Assembly (NCBI GenBank): GCA_032433765.1
Contig: JAVIAB010000008.1
Coordinates: 39,102,179-39,166,178 of the forward strand
Direction of reading: 5' to 3'
Origin: Megaustenia siamemsis
Taxonomy: Eukaryota; Mollusca; Gastropoda; Stylommatophora; Ariophantidae
Length of the DNA stretch: 64,000 nucleotides
Shown: piece after piece, positions 45,160 through 55,994 of the stretch
How the letters are laid out: each line of letters opens with the position of its first letter
How positions within the stretch are numbered: position 1 is the first letter of the stretch
The notes under the pieces: model-generated
Seen by the model: the letters and a program-made list of their open reading frames with translations, nothing else
The model's database searches: none
Told to the model about the DNA's origin: nothing
Position numbers and translations under genes: made by a program

Positions 45160-45960
45160 TGTGAGGTGGAGGAGGGTGTGTCGGGGAGGAGGGTGTATCG
45201 GGGAGGAGGGTGTGTCGAGGAGAAGGGTGAGTCGGGGAGAAGGGTGAGTCGGGGAGAAGGGTGAGTCGGGGAGGAGGGTGAGTCGGGGAGGAGGGTGAGT
45301 CGGGGAGAAGGGTGAGTCGGGGAGAAGGGTGAGTCGGGGAGAAGGGTGAGTCGGGGAGGAGGGTGTGTCGAGGAGAAGGGTGTGTCGGGGAGAAGGGTGA
45401 GTCGGGGAGAAGGGTGAGTCGGGGAGAAGGGTGAGTCGGGGAGAAGGGTGAGTCGGGGAGAAGGGTGAGTCGGGGAGGAGGGTGAGTCGGGGAGGAGGGT
45501 GTGTCGAGGAGAAGGGTGTGTCGGGGAGAAGGGTGAGTCGGGGAGAAGGGTGTGTCGAGGAGAAGGGTGAGTCGGGGAGGAGGGTGAGTCGGGGAGGAGG
45601 GTGTGTCGAGGAGAAGGGTGTGTCGAGGAGAAGGGTGTGTCGGGGAGGAGGGTGAGTCGGGGAGGAGGGTGAGTCGGGGAGGAGGGTGAGTCGGGGAGGA
45701 GGGTGAGTCGGGGAGAAGGGTGAGTCGGGGAGGAGGGTGAGTCGAGGAGAAGGGTGTGTCGAGGAGAAGGGTGTGTCGGGGAAGAATGTGTGTCGAAAAG
45801 GAGGGTGTGTTGAGGAGGAGGGTGTGTCGGGGAGGGGGGGTGTGTCGGGAGGGGGGGTGTGTCGGGAGGGGGGGTGTGTCAGGAGGAGGGTATGTCGGAG
45901 AGGAGGGTGTATCGGGAAGGAGGAAGTTCAGAGAGGAGGGTATGTCGGGGAGGACGTTGG
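45160..45960. repeat. G-rich 17-bp minisatellite
   Basis: More than 40 units of GGTGAGTCGGGGAGAAG and variants. 45827-45880 carries longer G runs (GGGGAGGGGGGG). Frames of 83-178 codons rich in Gly/Arg/Cys/Glu run through it and are artefacts. Runs of four or more G at regular spacing could fold as G-quadruplexes. Confidence 0.95.
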
Positions 45961-45964
45961 TATT

Positions 45965-46325
45965 GAGAAGGAAGTTGGGAGTGAGAGAATCAAGTTCAGG
46001 ATGTTAGGCAGACATTTTAATACTTGGGATCAATTATCAGCGATGAGGAATCAAAACCTGAATTATTATTTTAAAAAGTACCAGCTACAACTTTCCCTGG
46101 CAAGGATAAAACCTATGTGGAAAGATAAGGGCCGTCACTCTTACATGATCTTGCTGATGACCACCCTTGTTACGCCAGCTTTTCCATACACTAGGAAAAC
46201 GTGGACTTTTATAGCAGAACTACTTAAAATGGTCGTGAAATGTTATCGTAAGATTTGGGCATCTCTTACTTAGATTGTATCATAAATGAAAAAGCTGTCG
46301 CAAAAGAATACAACGAGCACTCGTA
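45965..46325. other. No clear feature; possible RT-tail trace
   Basis: One frame gives FTRKTWTFIAELLKMV and KCYRKIWASLT, vaguely like LINE polymerase tails. Too weak to call. Confidence 0.35.
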
Positions 46326-46330
46326 GCGCA

Positions 46331-46585
46331 TGGGAGCCGCGATAGCTCAGTGGTTAGTAAATAGGACTACAAAGGACAAGAGGTAGGGTTCGATCCCGAC
46401 CGACGGCTGCTGGTTCACCCAGCCTTAAATCGGTACCGGATTTTTTTTCTGGGAAAGTAAAGCGGCACGGGCGTAATACCGACCACATTACTCCAAAAAT
46501 CGTCTGTAAAATTTATTGTCACTAACACCATATTTCCTATACGCCACTTGGCATGACGGGGTACTTTACTTTTTTTTTTTTACTC
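46331..46585 (+). mobile_element. SINE1 copy
   Basis: Full head and body; the CATGTGCTGAAGG segment is deleted (AAAAATCGTCTGTAAA). ACTCGTAGCGCAT before and ACTCCGAGTGAAT after may be a worn target duplication. Confidence 0.88.
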
Positions 46586-46737
46586 CGAGTGAATGAAGTT
46601 ATTTTGACTATTCTGAAGAAATGCAAAGTGAAATGGTTGGACCAAGGATCGCTCTCTCGCCTGGCGTGGCAAGTACCATTCTGCAAGGAACTGTGAAACG
46701 AGTGAGAACATCAAAGAACTGACAATCTTTTAACCCA

Positions 46738-47225
46738 TCTCTAGTTCGTTTCATCATCCCATCTCTTGTCCCTCGATCCACTTCTCCCGAACTTAATCAT
46801 CTATGATGTTTAAAAAAAGTAAAGTACCCCCGTCACGCCAAGTGGCGTATAGGGAAATATGGTGTTAGTGACCCTATATTTTACAGACCTTCAGCACATG
46901 ATTTTTGGGGTAATGTGGTCGGTATTACTCCCGTGCTGCTTTACTTTCCCAGAAAAAAATCCGGTTCCCATTTAAGGCTGGGTGAACCCGGAAGCCGTCG
47001 ACTGGGATCGAACCCTGCCCCTTGTCCTTTGTAGTCCAGTTCACTAGCCACTGAGCTAATCTATGATGTAGCAATAGCTATCTGTGCCTCACCGTTTGTT
47101 TCGTTGTCCTCGTTTTCTGAAGAAGGCCCCATGTAGGCCGAAACGTCAGTATTTTGTTGTGTTCCTTTTTTGTAAAGCTGTCGCCATACCTTGTAGGAGT
47201 GTACGTCACACCCCACTACTGGCTC
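46738..47225 (+). repeat. Interspersed repeat R1, copy 1 (split by SINE1)
   Basis: 46738-46809 plus 47059-47225 match, inverted, 60528-60765: CCATCTCTTGTCCCTCGATC, CTATCTGTGCCTCACCGTTT, AGTGTACGTCACACCCCACT. Includes the stem-loop CTGAAGAAGGCC-loop-AGGCCGAAACGTC at 47117-47146. Non-coding. Confidence 0.8.
46810..47058 (-). mobile_element. SINE1 inserted in R1
   Basis: Minus strand. Perfect 11-bp duplication ATCTATGATGT (46799-46809, 47059-47069). The uninterrupted site is present in the R1 copy at 60528-60765. Confidence 0.93.
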
Positions 47226-47229
47226 CCTG

Positions 47230-47640
47230 ACAGTCCTCGACTTTGTAGAGTCCAAAGAATGATTGACAAGACATGGAGAAGATTGACTGAATCAGTCAGT
47301 GGTGATCCAACGACACCCAGGTGTGGAGGTGAAGATGTAGAAAGTGCGGGGAAAAATGTTAGAAAAACAATAGTTTTCTCAGGAGTTTCCAGAAGGATAA
47401 TGATTGCAATGACTGATTATCTCCAGAACATCGATTCCTGTTTGGTTTTTTCTTGGTCTACTCCCAAATATTCCAAGTCTTCATCATTGCCATAAGACAG
47501 CGGAGCTTACAAGAAGGAGTTGTCCTTCTTGATTAGCTCCCTTTTTGGGCACACGAGTCTTCTCTGTTCGGAGACTGGAGTATTACGAGCAATATAAGCA
47601 AACAGAAATATGTTTATAGACACATCGGTGTGCAGGTGAG
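47230..47640. other. No recognised feature
   Basis: No gene or repeat recognised. Confidence 0.45.
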
Positions 47641-47647
47641 CCTAAGA

Positions 47648-47712
47648 AACGTAGTGGTAGGGCGCTGTCTATGCGACATAATGAACTGGCGTTCGAACAC
47701 AGCTTGACGTTA
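47648..47712 (+). repeat. tRNA-like head, probable SINE or tRNA remnant
   Basis: A-box-like CGTAGTGGTAGGGCGC and B-box-like GCGTTCGAACAC at tRNA-like spacing. Ends do not form a convincing acceptor stem. No copies noticed elsewhere. Confidence 0.4.
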
Positions 47713-47744
47713 TCCAGATGTTTTACTTCTGCCGTCCATGTGGA

Positions 47745-47895
47745 ACATAGATCTTAAACAAACACTTTCCAAGCCGTCATGTTTCTTGATATTCTCTTAA
47801 GACCTCTCCATGTCATCCCCATCTTCCTCATCTATGCTCCCACCTTTCTTCTCCAAGTGTATTCTGGCCTTCCCATTTGTTTCTTCCCCTGGGGA
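47745..47895 (-). mobile_element. LINE F 3' fragment
   Basis: Minus strand, matches LINE F (8480-8640): PQGKKQMGRPEYTWRR-type residues, then an MRKMGMTWRGLKRISRNMTA-like stretch and KVF. Short, 5' truncated. Confidence 0.7.
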
Positions 47896-47899
47896 TTCC

Positions 47900-48465
47900 A
47901 AAAAATGGACGTGTGCAGTAATACTCTCAGTTGGATTCCGCAGTGTGTGTGTGTGTCCTATTCAGCGTTATCGTCTTTGACTGTCTCCAGTACACCCAAC
48001 TGACAATGGAATGGCTGACTGGCTCACTGCTTTCCTGGACAACTAATGACAGATCCGAACAACACTTCCATATGATGTGCTATATGTTGAAATATGTTAC
48101 TACACAAGGCATTTACATATGTCATGGGACATGACAACTGGATGTACGTTTATGATGCTCTCCAAACGAAGGGGGTTACTCGTGAACGAATCTTAGAAAA
48201 GCATCTAGAAAACACGACAGAAACATCGAGACCTGCACGAGCAAGAGAAAATAGAGTGTGGGTTCAAATGTAGACAGGATGTGCAGCCATCCTAAATGAA
48301 TATTCATACTCAATGACAGGAGAAAGTCAGAAATAGGCTTTAAAGTGGCTGTGAGGAAATGGATAAAGCTTGAAAGAAAAGTAGGTAAAGTGAGGAGATG
48401 AATATAATTTTAAAATTAGATACTGAGATGGAATTTATAGAGGTGGGAACAAAGATGACAGAGTC
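47900..48465. other. No recognised feature
   Basis: A short GT run near 47945; nothing else recognised. Confidence 0.45.
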
Positions 48466-48471
48466 TCGAAG

Positions 48472-49190
48472 TATATGGATGATTATAGAAATAAATATAA
48501 CAGTGGTTGGAAGGATATGGATGATTATAGAAATAAATATAACAGTGGTTGGAAGGATATGGATGATTATAGAAATAAATACAACAGTAGTTGGAACGAT
48601 ATGGATGATTATAGAAATAAATATAACAGTGGTTGGAAGGATATGGATGATTATAGAAATAAATATAACAGTAGTTGGAAGGATATGGATGATTATAGAA
48701 ATAAATATAACAGTGGTTGGAACGATATGGATGATTATAGAAATAAATATAACAGTGGTTGGAAGGATATGGATGATTATAGGAATAAATATAACAGTGG
48801 TTGGAAGGATATGGATGATTATAGAAATAAATATAACAGTGGTTGGAAGGATATGGATGATTATAGAAATAAATATAACAAGGATTGGAAGGATATGGAT
48901 GATTATAGAAATAAATATAACAAGGATTGGAAGGATATGGATGATTATAGAAATAAATATAACAAGGATTGGAAGGATATGGATGATTATAGAAATAAAT
49001 ATAACAAGGATTGGAAGGATATGGATGATTATAGAAATAATTATAAAAAGTATTTAAATGATATGGATGATTTTAGTAATAAATGTAACAAGGACAGGAA
49101 GGATATGGATGATTATATAAACAAATATAACATGGCTTGGAAAACTGTAGATGAATCTAGAAACAATTCTAACAAGGACATGAAGGATAT
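48472..49190 (+). repeat. 42-bp minisatellite encoding a 14-residue repeat
   Basis: About 16 units. Unit length 42 keeps two plus-strand frames open. The longer (48475-49263, 262 codons) reads KDMDDYRNKYNSGW repeated, grading to KDWKDMDDYRNKYN and ending KRQGEKDGSKDRCEGG. The other reads RIWMIIEINITVVG. The first is charged and could form helices, but no signal peptide, partner domain or splice context is visible. More likely a repeat artefact than a gene. Confidence 0.9.
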
Positions 49191-49299
49191 TAATGACGAT
49201 CATAAAAAAAGACAGGGAGAAAAGGATGGAAGTAAAGATAGATGTGAGGGAGGGCATGGATAGGATAAAAGGAAAGAAAGAAGCAAATCACAGCCACGT

Positions 49300-49430
49300 C
49301 AAACAGTGACACGTGTCCCTAAACCGTTTAATTTGTCGCCTCTTGATGAAGTTTGGAACTTGTACTACTTCCATTCTCTTCCTGATTTCTGCGTTTCTTA
49401 TTTTAGAAGCGTTTGCTCTTTGAGATAATG
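49300..49430 (-). mobile_element. LINE RT tail fragment
   Basis: Minus strand: NITLSQRANASKIRNAEIRK, then VPNFIKRRQIKRFRDTC. The RIRNxEIR and RRQ-x-x-F-x pattern matches the joint before GHVxR in LINE tails. Confidence 0.55.
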
Positions 49431-49566
49431 TTATGTTTTGATATACCTGGAATGTCCATCCTGAATGTACAAAGTCTGTGACGGTAGATGTGGTGGGCGA
49501 TTCGTAAATGATTAATGGCTCAGAAAGGGAAAACACAAAGTGTGTGGTTTTAGTTTACTAAACCTG

Positions 49567-49790
49567 AAGCAAACAATCAGCTATGAGTTGTTGATCACAT
49601 TAAGGCCATGAAAGAATGGTGTGGTGTTTTGACCATGTATGAATATGTGTTTTTAACTGGAAAGAATGGTTGGTCTCGAAGCAAACAATCAGCTATGAGT
49701 TGTTGATCACATTAAGGCCATGAAAGAATGGAGTGGTGTTTTGACCATGTATGAATATGTGTTTTAAACTGGAAAGAATGGTTGGTCTCG
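49567..49790. repeat. 112-bp direct tandem duplication
   Basis: Copies at 49567-49678 and 49679-49790 differ at very few positions. A third begins and breaks at 49791 (AAGCAAAACGCCGG), where a SINE2-head-like GGTCTCGAGATAGAGGTTGT follows. Confidence 0.95.
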
Positions 49791-49904
49791 AAGCAAAACG
49801 CCGGTCTCGAGATAGAGGTTGTGAATTCAATAGAAGTAAAGGCATCAAGATGCGAAACTGCTGTAAAGCTGATGATAATGGTAATTTAAAAAAAAGAACA
49901 AAGT

Positions 49905-49984
49905 GGTATGGTGACAGCTTTACGTGGTAATGGACAAAACAAAAGTCGACGTTTCAGCCAAGTAGGCCTTCTGCTGGAACAACA

Positions 49985-50047
<63 letters not shown>

Positions 50048-50070
50048 TATATATATATATAAGGATATGT
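49905..50070 (-). repeat. R1-like stem-loop motif plus CA/TA microsatellite
   Basis: Minus strand: CAGCAGAAGGCCTACTTGGC then TGAAACGTCGAC, preceded by GGTGACAGCTTTAC as in R1. A CA then TA run (49987-50065) lies beside it. Confidence 0.6.
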
Positions 50071-50369
50071 AAACAAATCTAACTACATAGCGATAATGTG
50101 CTAGATACTCAAGAAAGGAAATTTAAAAAAAAGTCACTTCCCTGTGTTCCAGAGCGTGGTCAGCTTCTGAGTGAACTAAAATGAGAAGGCGGGATGACCA
50201 ACTATATATCTCACTGACCAGGCAGCCAGGTGAGAAGACTGAACTGAAGGGTTCTAAAAATATGGGGAGGTGGGTACAAGATATGTATAAACTGTGCATA
50301 TCTAACTGTGTGTGTGCACCACGAACCGATGAGTAAAGAAACATGTGTATACACAACACTACATGCGTT

Positions 50370-50635
50370 AAAACCCGGCTGTACCAGTTGGGAATTTTAT
50401 TTGCGTTTTCTCTCTACGGCAGCTAAACCTGGTCTAAGCAGAGAAGCCCGGCTTGAAACGTCAATTACTCATAGACGGAAAAAATATGAGTACCTCCCAA
50501 AGCCGGAGTTATCTGCCTGTGCGGGGGGGGGGGGGCGGCACACGGATGTCAGGGAAAAAATTTTTAACACGCAAAATTTAGTTCCTAGACTGTCTAAGAA
50601 CTTCGCCAGAGTTGAAAGCTGGTGAACGAAAAGCA
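50370..50635 (+). mobile_element. SINE2 copy, 5' truncated, complete 3' end
   Basis: Starts inside the B box (AAACCCGGCTGTACCAG), continues TTTTCTCTCTACGGCAGC, TCAATTACTCATAGACGG, a G tract at 50522-50534, then AACTTCGCCAGAGTTGAAAG and CTGGTGAACGAAAA. Supplies the family 3' end. Confidence 0.8.
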
Positions 50636-50999
50636 AATATCTCTACTCCCTTGTCTTTTTGTCGTACCTATTTTTACCTTTTTTTTTTAACTATTTAAAA
50701 AAATAATTTGCTAACCATTGTATTTTCATTATTCGTGATGCTTGCAATTAACATTCCTGGTAAAAAGCTCAGGGCAAAGTAAGCCCGTGAGTACTAGTAA
50801 TCTATTAGGAGCAACAAAAAGAACCCGAATAAACAATGCCATCTTGAAGCGAATACTTTGCAAACTAAACTTCAACAAAGCATCCTCCTCCACAATTCAA
50901 GAACCAAAACTTTCACTTGAACAGAGAATTTCGAGTTATTGCACTCGATTTAAGTCCCTTGATTTGAATTGACTCTTGACTACTCGTGACTTTCTTTTT

Positions 51000-51170
51000 A
51001 AACGCTCCTCTTGAGTATGGATCGATAGGGAAGGCAACCAGGTGCTCAAATTGTCACGCTGATATCGGATGTGTTGGGCCGAAAGTCGCAAATGTAATAG
51101 TTTTACTGCAGATAAGAAAACAACACAAACACGGCTACATAAAGTCCTTTTAGGGATGGATGAGGAACAT
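51000..51170 (+). repeat. Interspersed repeat R2, copy 2
   Basis: GGATCGATAGGGAAGGCAAC, CGCTGATATCGGATGTGTTG, GTCGCAAATGTAATAG and CATAAAGTCCTTTTAGGG match other R2 copies. Confidence 0.6.
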
Positions 51171-51209
51171 GTCTAACCGTTACTCTTCGGGTGACCGCAA
51201 ATGAACGAC

Positions 51210-51472
51210 TTATAGTAAAAAAGTAAAGTGCTCCCGTCACGCCAAGTGGCATATAGGGAATATGGTGGTAGTGACCATACATTTTACAGACCTTCGGCAC
51301 ATGATTTTTGGGGTAATGTGGTCGGTATTACGCCAGTGCCGCTTTACTTTCCAGAAAAAAAATCCGATGCCAACTTAAGACAGGGCGAACTTGTTGGCCG
51401 TCAGTCAGGATCGAACACGGCCTCTTGTTCTTTGTAGTCCAGTTCACTAACCACTGAGCTATCGCGGCTTCC
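51210..51472 (-). mobile_element. SINE1 with 10-bp target duplication
   Basis: Minus strand. AATGAACGAC flanks both sides (51200-51209, 51473-51482). B box partly degraded (GATCGAACACGG inverted). Confidence 0.92.
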
Positions 51473-51484
51473 AATGAACGACCT

Positions 51485-52190
51485 GATCCCATGTAATTTC
51501 TAAGCTGCTTTGACTACTAACGACCAAACCTCAACACATTTATGATATGACTGGCTGGAAGTGAAATATCATTGCAACTCAATAATAACGCAACTTACGG
51601 CATGTTAGTGATCACTTTCCGTATCATGGAGAGGCGCATGGCGGCACGCTTTGATGTCAATGGCAACAGCTTTCAGCACTTTCAATTAGATCTTCATGCA
51701 TCACACATAACAAGGTATGTTTTTTTGTTTTATTTTGCTGAATTATGTCTATTTATTTGAACGCTACCAGTAAAAACCAGGAATGCCTAAGGCAAATTAA
51801 ACTCCCTGTATGACACTAATATGTTGCTAATAGAGACGGATGAAGGAAATGCAGCATTAGGGGTTTTTTTTTTAGCTCGACACAAATTTTGTTTTGTTAT
51901 ATACACAACAATTGTGTTAATATGATGTTGATAATGTATCGATATTTTAGCATTAATCATGCGAATATTCGTTGGATGTTATCTAGCAAGGATATTAAGA
52001 ACAGACATCGCCCGCATGACAACACAAACTTAACTGCTACACAATAGTTGTTGAAACATGTGTACCTTGCCATCGTGGCTATAGTTCAGTGCATACAAAC
52101 TGTGTACATTAGAACATCATTACAGTTCACTACATTACAGTTCACTACATTACAGTTGACTGCATTACATTTCACTACATTACAGATCGC
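51485..52190. other. Unassigned; small 16-bp repeat at its end
   Basis: No gene recognised. 52126-52190 holds four units of CATTACAGTTCACTA. Confidence 0.45.
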
Positions 52191-52214
52191 AATGAGTAAA
52201 GTAGTCGTTGATTG

Positions 52215-52590
52215 ATCTACTGTCGAGAAAAGGTACAAACCACTTTCCATTCAACGGTTTATTGGTTCACCTAACCTTAAATATGTAGTAAAGTAAAGTA
52301 CCCGGTCACGCCAAGTGGCGTATAGGGAAATATAGTGTTAGTGACCCTATATTTTACAGACCTTCAGCGCATGATTTTTTGGAGTAATGTGGTCGGTATT
52401 ACGCCCGTGCTGCTTTACTTTCCCAGAAAAAAAAATCAGGCACCCATTTAAGGCTGGGTGAACCCCACCCCTTGTCCTTTGTAGTCCAGTTCACTAACCA
52501 CTGAGCTATCGCGGCTCCCATCTTAAATATGTACTGATTTTTAAAATATCATTTAAAGACGGTACTGACGTAATGCTGAAAAATCGTCAC
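52215..52590 (+). mobile_element. Old SINE1 split by a younger SINE1
   Basis: Plus-strand remains: CAACGGTTTATTGGTTCACC then CTTAAATATGTA before, and ATGTACTGATTTTTAAAATA and ACGGTACTGACGTAATGCTG after the younger copy. Confidence 0.6.
52288..52521 (-). mobile_element. SINE1 inserted in an older SINE1
   Basis: Minus strand. Perfect 12-bp duplication CTTAAATATGTA (52276-52287, 52522-52533). The region around the B box is deleted (GTGAACCCCACCCCTTGTCC). Confidence 0.92.
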
Positions 52591-52702
52591 AAATATATGT
52601 CGATTGTAAAAATTAATATGAATACACATACTACAGTTCAAAATACACTTCAGGCCGTGGCGAAGTTAAAATTATCAATGACAACCAGGCAATACAAATT
52701 AA

Positions 52703-53325
52703 ACATCTTCTTCTTCTTCTTTCTTTCCTCATCTGCCTTTCAGCGTCGAGGGGAGATATAATTTGCGGTCTTTTGCTCTTATGTTCGCCTCTGCTGCTGT
52801 TGTGTTTCCTAGTGCTTCTAATATTCCATCGACCCATCTTTTTCGTGGTCGACCCTTGGGTCTGGTGTTCTCACAACGTTTGTTGAAAGCTGGTTGTGTT
52901 GTGTTGTGTTTTGTTCTTTCTGCCTTGTCACGTGGCCAAACCATTGTATCTGTTGTTTCCTTATATATTCTATAGCGGGGGCTATTCCTAGCTATTTTCT
53001 CAGTTCTTCATTTCTGATCTTATCTCTCAGACTGTATCCTGTCATTCGTCTAACACATTTCATCTCTGTAGAGGTTATTTTTCTTATTGTTCTTGCATCT
53101 AGGGTCCAGGTCTGGCATTGGTAGACAACGTCGGGATGAAGATTGTATTGTATAGTGCTCGTTTTGCCTCCAGAGTTATTTCCTTGTTGGACAATAGTGG
53201 TGATAACTGTCCGATGATTTGACAAGCTTTGTTGCATCTTGATTCTATCTCTGCTGTTTGGGAATTATCGTTTGTCATTAGACTTCCTAGGTATTTGAAT
53301 TCCTCTACTTGTTTTAGTTATTAAA
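52703..53325 (-). mobile_element. LINE C 3' fragment, best-preserved tail
   Basis: Minus strand: STIQYNLHPDVVYQCQTWTL, DARTIRKITSTEMKCVRRMT, YSLRDKIRNEELRK, then (new frame) MVWPRDKAERTKHNT, FNKRCENTRPKGRPRKRW, VDGILEALGNTTAAEANIRA and KLYLPSTLKGR. Ends in a GAAGAAGAAG run on the coding strand. One frameshift near 52960. 5' truncated. Confidence 0.88.
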
Positions 53326-53329
53326 CATC

Positions 53330-53635
53330 TACATGTTATAATTGCAAAAATGCCAGGAGAAATAGGAACACAATGCCAAATACCGCCTAACTCGGTGGTA
53401 CATCGACTGTATTATTCATAAACATCAAAATGGCAACAACAAAAAGTAATAAACTGTAGATCTATTCCAATATTGAGTTGTCAGTATAAGTTTTGGCACA
53501 AACAAGAAAGGTGGCACATGTAAGATAGATTGTCTTGATAAGCAACGCGTGTCACATAAAAATGACAGAATGAGAAATCGCATTCTAAAGCCTAAAATGG
53601 GAGTGGGCTGAAGAAGTTATTAACTCGTAGCTGAC
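53330..53635. other. No recognised feature
   Basis: Nothing recognised. Confidence 0.45.
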
Positions 53636-53639
53636 TTCT

Positions 53640-53760
53640 TGGGGTACGATCAGTGAATCAAAACTGATAAAGATAAGATGAAAATCCAACTCCACCTCTC
53701 CGTGGTTCATTCCCTAGACAGATTAACCCGCCTAGCAAGTAAATACTGGACGAAATGGAA
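53640..53760 (+). repeat. Interspersed repeat R2, 5' part
   Basis: ATCAGTGAATCAAAACTGAT, AATCCAACTCCACCTCTCCG and AGACAGATTAACCCGCC correspond to 35065-35135 and the inverse of 62785-62830. Confidence 0.5.
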
Positions 53761-54007
53761 AGAGAAAATGGTTTAAAGAACATCTTTCTAGACAGAGACG
53801 ACACAGATATTGAATTTTTTCTAAACGACTTAACGTTCTTTCAAACACGGAAGATAAAGTAACGAACGCTGTCATTGGTTCTCATGTCCATCTCTTAATT
53901 CTATCAGTCAACTTTATGTTTGTCTGTCTCTGCCTCGTTTGTCTTATAGTTGTGTCTGGGATTATATTACCAATCCATTTTACTAAATAAAAAAAACAAA
54001 AACTATT

Positions 54008-54620
54008 GGAGCTCTATTGCCCAGTTACAACAGATAACAACTACCTGGGAAATACTATAACCAGCTATGGAAAATGTACATCTGAAATGAACAAAAGAAT
54101 AGGTATGGCAAAAATGTAATTTTAATACCATGAAAAATATACTAACATCAAAACAAATAACACCAGGACTATAACTAAGAATACAAAATGTTACATCTTC
54201 TCAATGTTCCTGTATGGTGCAGAAACATGGACATTAGACAAGAAAACAGAACAGAAAATTGAAGCCTTTGAAATGTGGATTTATAGAACAATAGGTAGAA
54301 TTGGATGGAAAGAAAAGAAAATAAACGATGAAGTTTTAAAACAAAAATGAAAAGAGAACTACTAAACACAACTAGAACAAGATAAATAAAATGTTTGGGA
54401 CATGTTAAAAGACACAACAGCCTAAAAAAAGTAATATTGGAACGGAAAATACAAGATAAAAGAGGCAGAGGCAAACCAAGACTAACATGGACGAGTAACA
54501 GCAAAAGATGGACAGGTCAGCCTATGACAATCTGCACCATCAAAGCAAGAGACAAAGTGGAATGGCGCTCCACGGTAGCCAACCTTCGATGCGGAGACGG
54601 CACTCAATGATGATGAATAC
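54008..54620 (+). mobile_element. LINE A 3' fragment
   Basis: Begins in the AYNYLGxTITSDGKC region after the palm. Frames broken early; later MGHVKRHNSLKKVILERKIQ, RGRGKPRLTWTSNSKRW and TICTIKARDKVEWRSTVANL are open to the GGCACTCAATGATGATGAA end. 5' truncated. Confidence 0.88.
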
Positions 54621-54624
54621 CCAG

Positions 54625-54880
54625 TCAAATAATACCAGAAAATCGTTATCAGGCTATTGTAAACGTAAAATTAGTTTAGTCGAAAGATTACCTTCAAGGC
54701 ATAACGGACAACTTTATAATGTCCAGCTCCTCTCCTCAACACTTTCCACAGAACAAAGAACGTCCGCTACACACAAGCGAAAGCACTGAAGATTGCGTCA
54801 CCTCAGATGCACAAACTCTATAACAGCGGAGAAGACTCTAAACCGAGTCTAAAAGTCGGCTCTGACGACATACATGGGAG
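54625..54880. other. No recognised feature
   Basis: Nothing recognised. Confidence 0.4.
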
Positions 54881-55335
54881 GTGACAGGACTCTATTCATG
54901 ACAGGACTCTATTCATGACAGGACTCTATTCCTGACAAACTCTATTCATGACAGGACTCTATTCATGACAGGACTTTATTCATGACAGGACTCTATTCAT
55001 GACAGGACTCTATTCCTGAAAAACTATATTCATGACAGATTCTATTCATGACAGACTCTATTCTGACATACTCTATTCATGACAGACTCTATTCATGACA
55101 GGACTCTATTCCTGACAAACTCTATTCATGACAGACTCTATTCATGGCAGACTCTATTCCTGATAAACTCTATTCATGACAGGACTCTATTCCTGACAGA
55201 CTCTATTCATGACAGGACTCTATTCATGACAGACTCTATTCATGACAGGACTCTATTCACAACAGGACTCTATTCATGACAGTACTCTATTCATGACATG
55301 ACTCTATTCAAAACATTACTCTATTCATGACAAAA
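54880..55335. repeat. 17-bp minisatellite (GACAGGACTCTATTCAT)
   Basis: About 27 units, with 16-bp variants lacking one G and CCTGACAAACT variants. A 66-codon frame through it is an artefact. Confidence 0.95.
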
Positions 55336-55344
55336 CTCTTACCC

Positions 55345-55770
55345 TTTCTTCACTAACTATGGTCAAGTCCATGTGTACCACACCAGCGACTTAACATTGA
55401 TGCTGTCGTTACCAAACTGCAATAACAAAAAAAAAAAAAAAACTGCCCGGAATTCCTAATTTCAACAGCTTATAAAATATACATCTCGGGACTGACAAAG
55501 TCAAGCAAGTTAACCGGAACGCGTTACAGCTGAAAAATCCGGTCTTCACAAAAGCCGTTAATGTGACTTCTGGGTTGAAAAGGACAAGAATCATAAATGG
55601 GCGACGATATTACAGTAATCCTATTGCTGCACATGACCACACTGCCAGTTTCACAAACGTAGTGTGGGATAGTATTGTACGACTACTTACATCACTTTAA
55701 GGCATATACATATCGAGTAAGTGAAAGCAGCGCTGCCCAAATACATAATACACACATACAGACATACATA
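55345..55770. other. No recognised feature
   Basis: A18-type tract near 55426-55442; no gene recognised. Confidence 0.45.
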
Positions 55771-55774
55771 CAAG

Positions 55775-55990
55775 TGAAGTAAAAGGTCCCGTCACACAAA
55801 CGTTGAGTTAAGTAAGTATGGCGTTAATGACTATAATTTTTACAGTCCTTCGGCACATGTCGCTTTACTTTACAAGAAAAAAAATCCGGTACCCACTTGA
55901 GGCTGGGTGAACCTGGAAGTCGTTGATCAAGATCGAACCTCTTGTCCTTTGTAGTCCATGATCACTAACCACAGAGCATCACGGCTCCCA
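55775..55990 (-). mobile_element. SINE1, decayed, internal deletion
   Basis: Minus strand. The segment between TTCGGCACATG and TCGCTTTACTTT is missing (about 40 bases). Head readable but mutated (ACCACAGAGCATCACGGCTCCC inverted). Confidence 0.85.
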
Positions 55991-55994
55991 TATA

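Noticed and set aside
45737..46273. 178-codon Gly/Arg/Cys-rich frame
   Set aside because: Runs through the 17-bp G-rich array.
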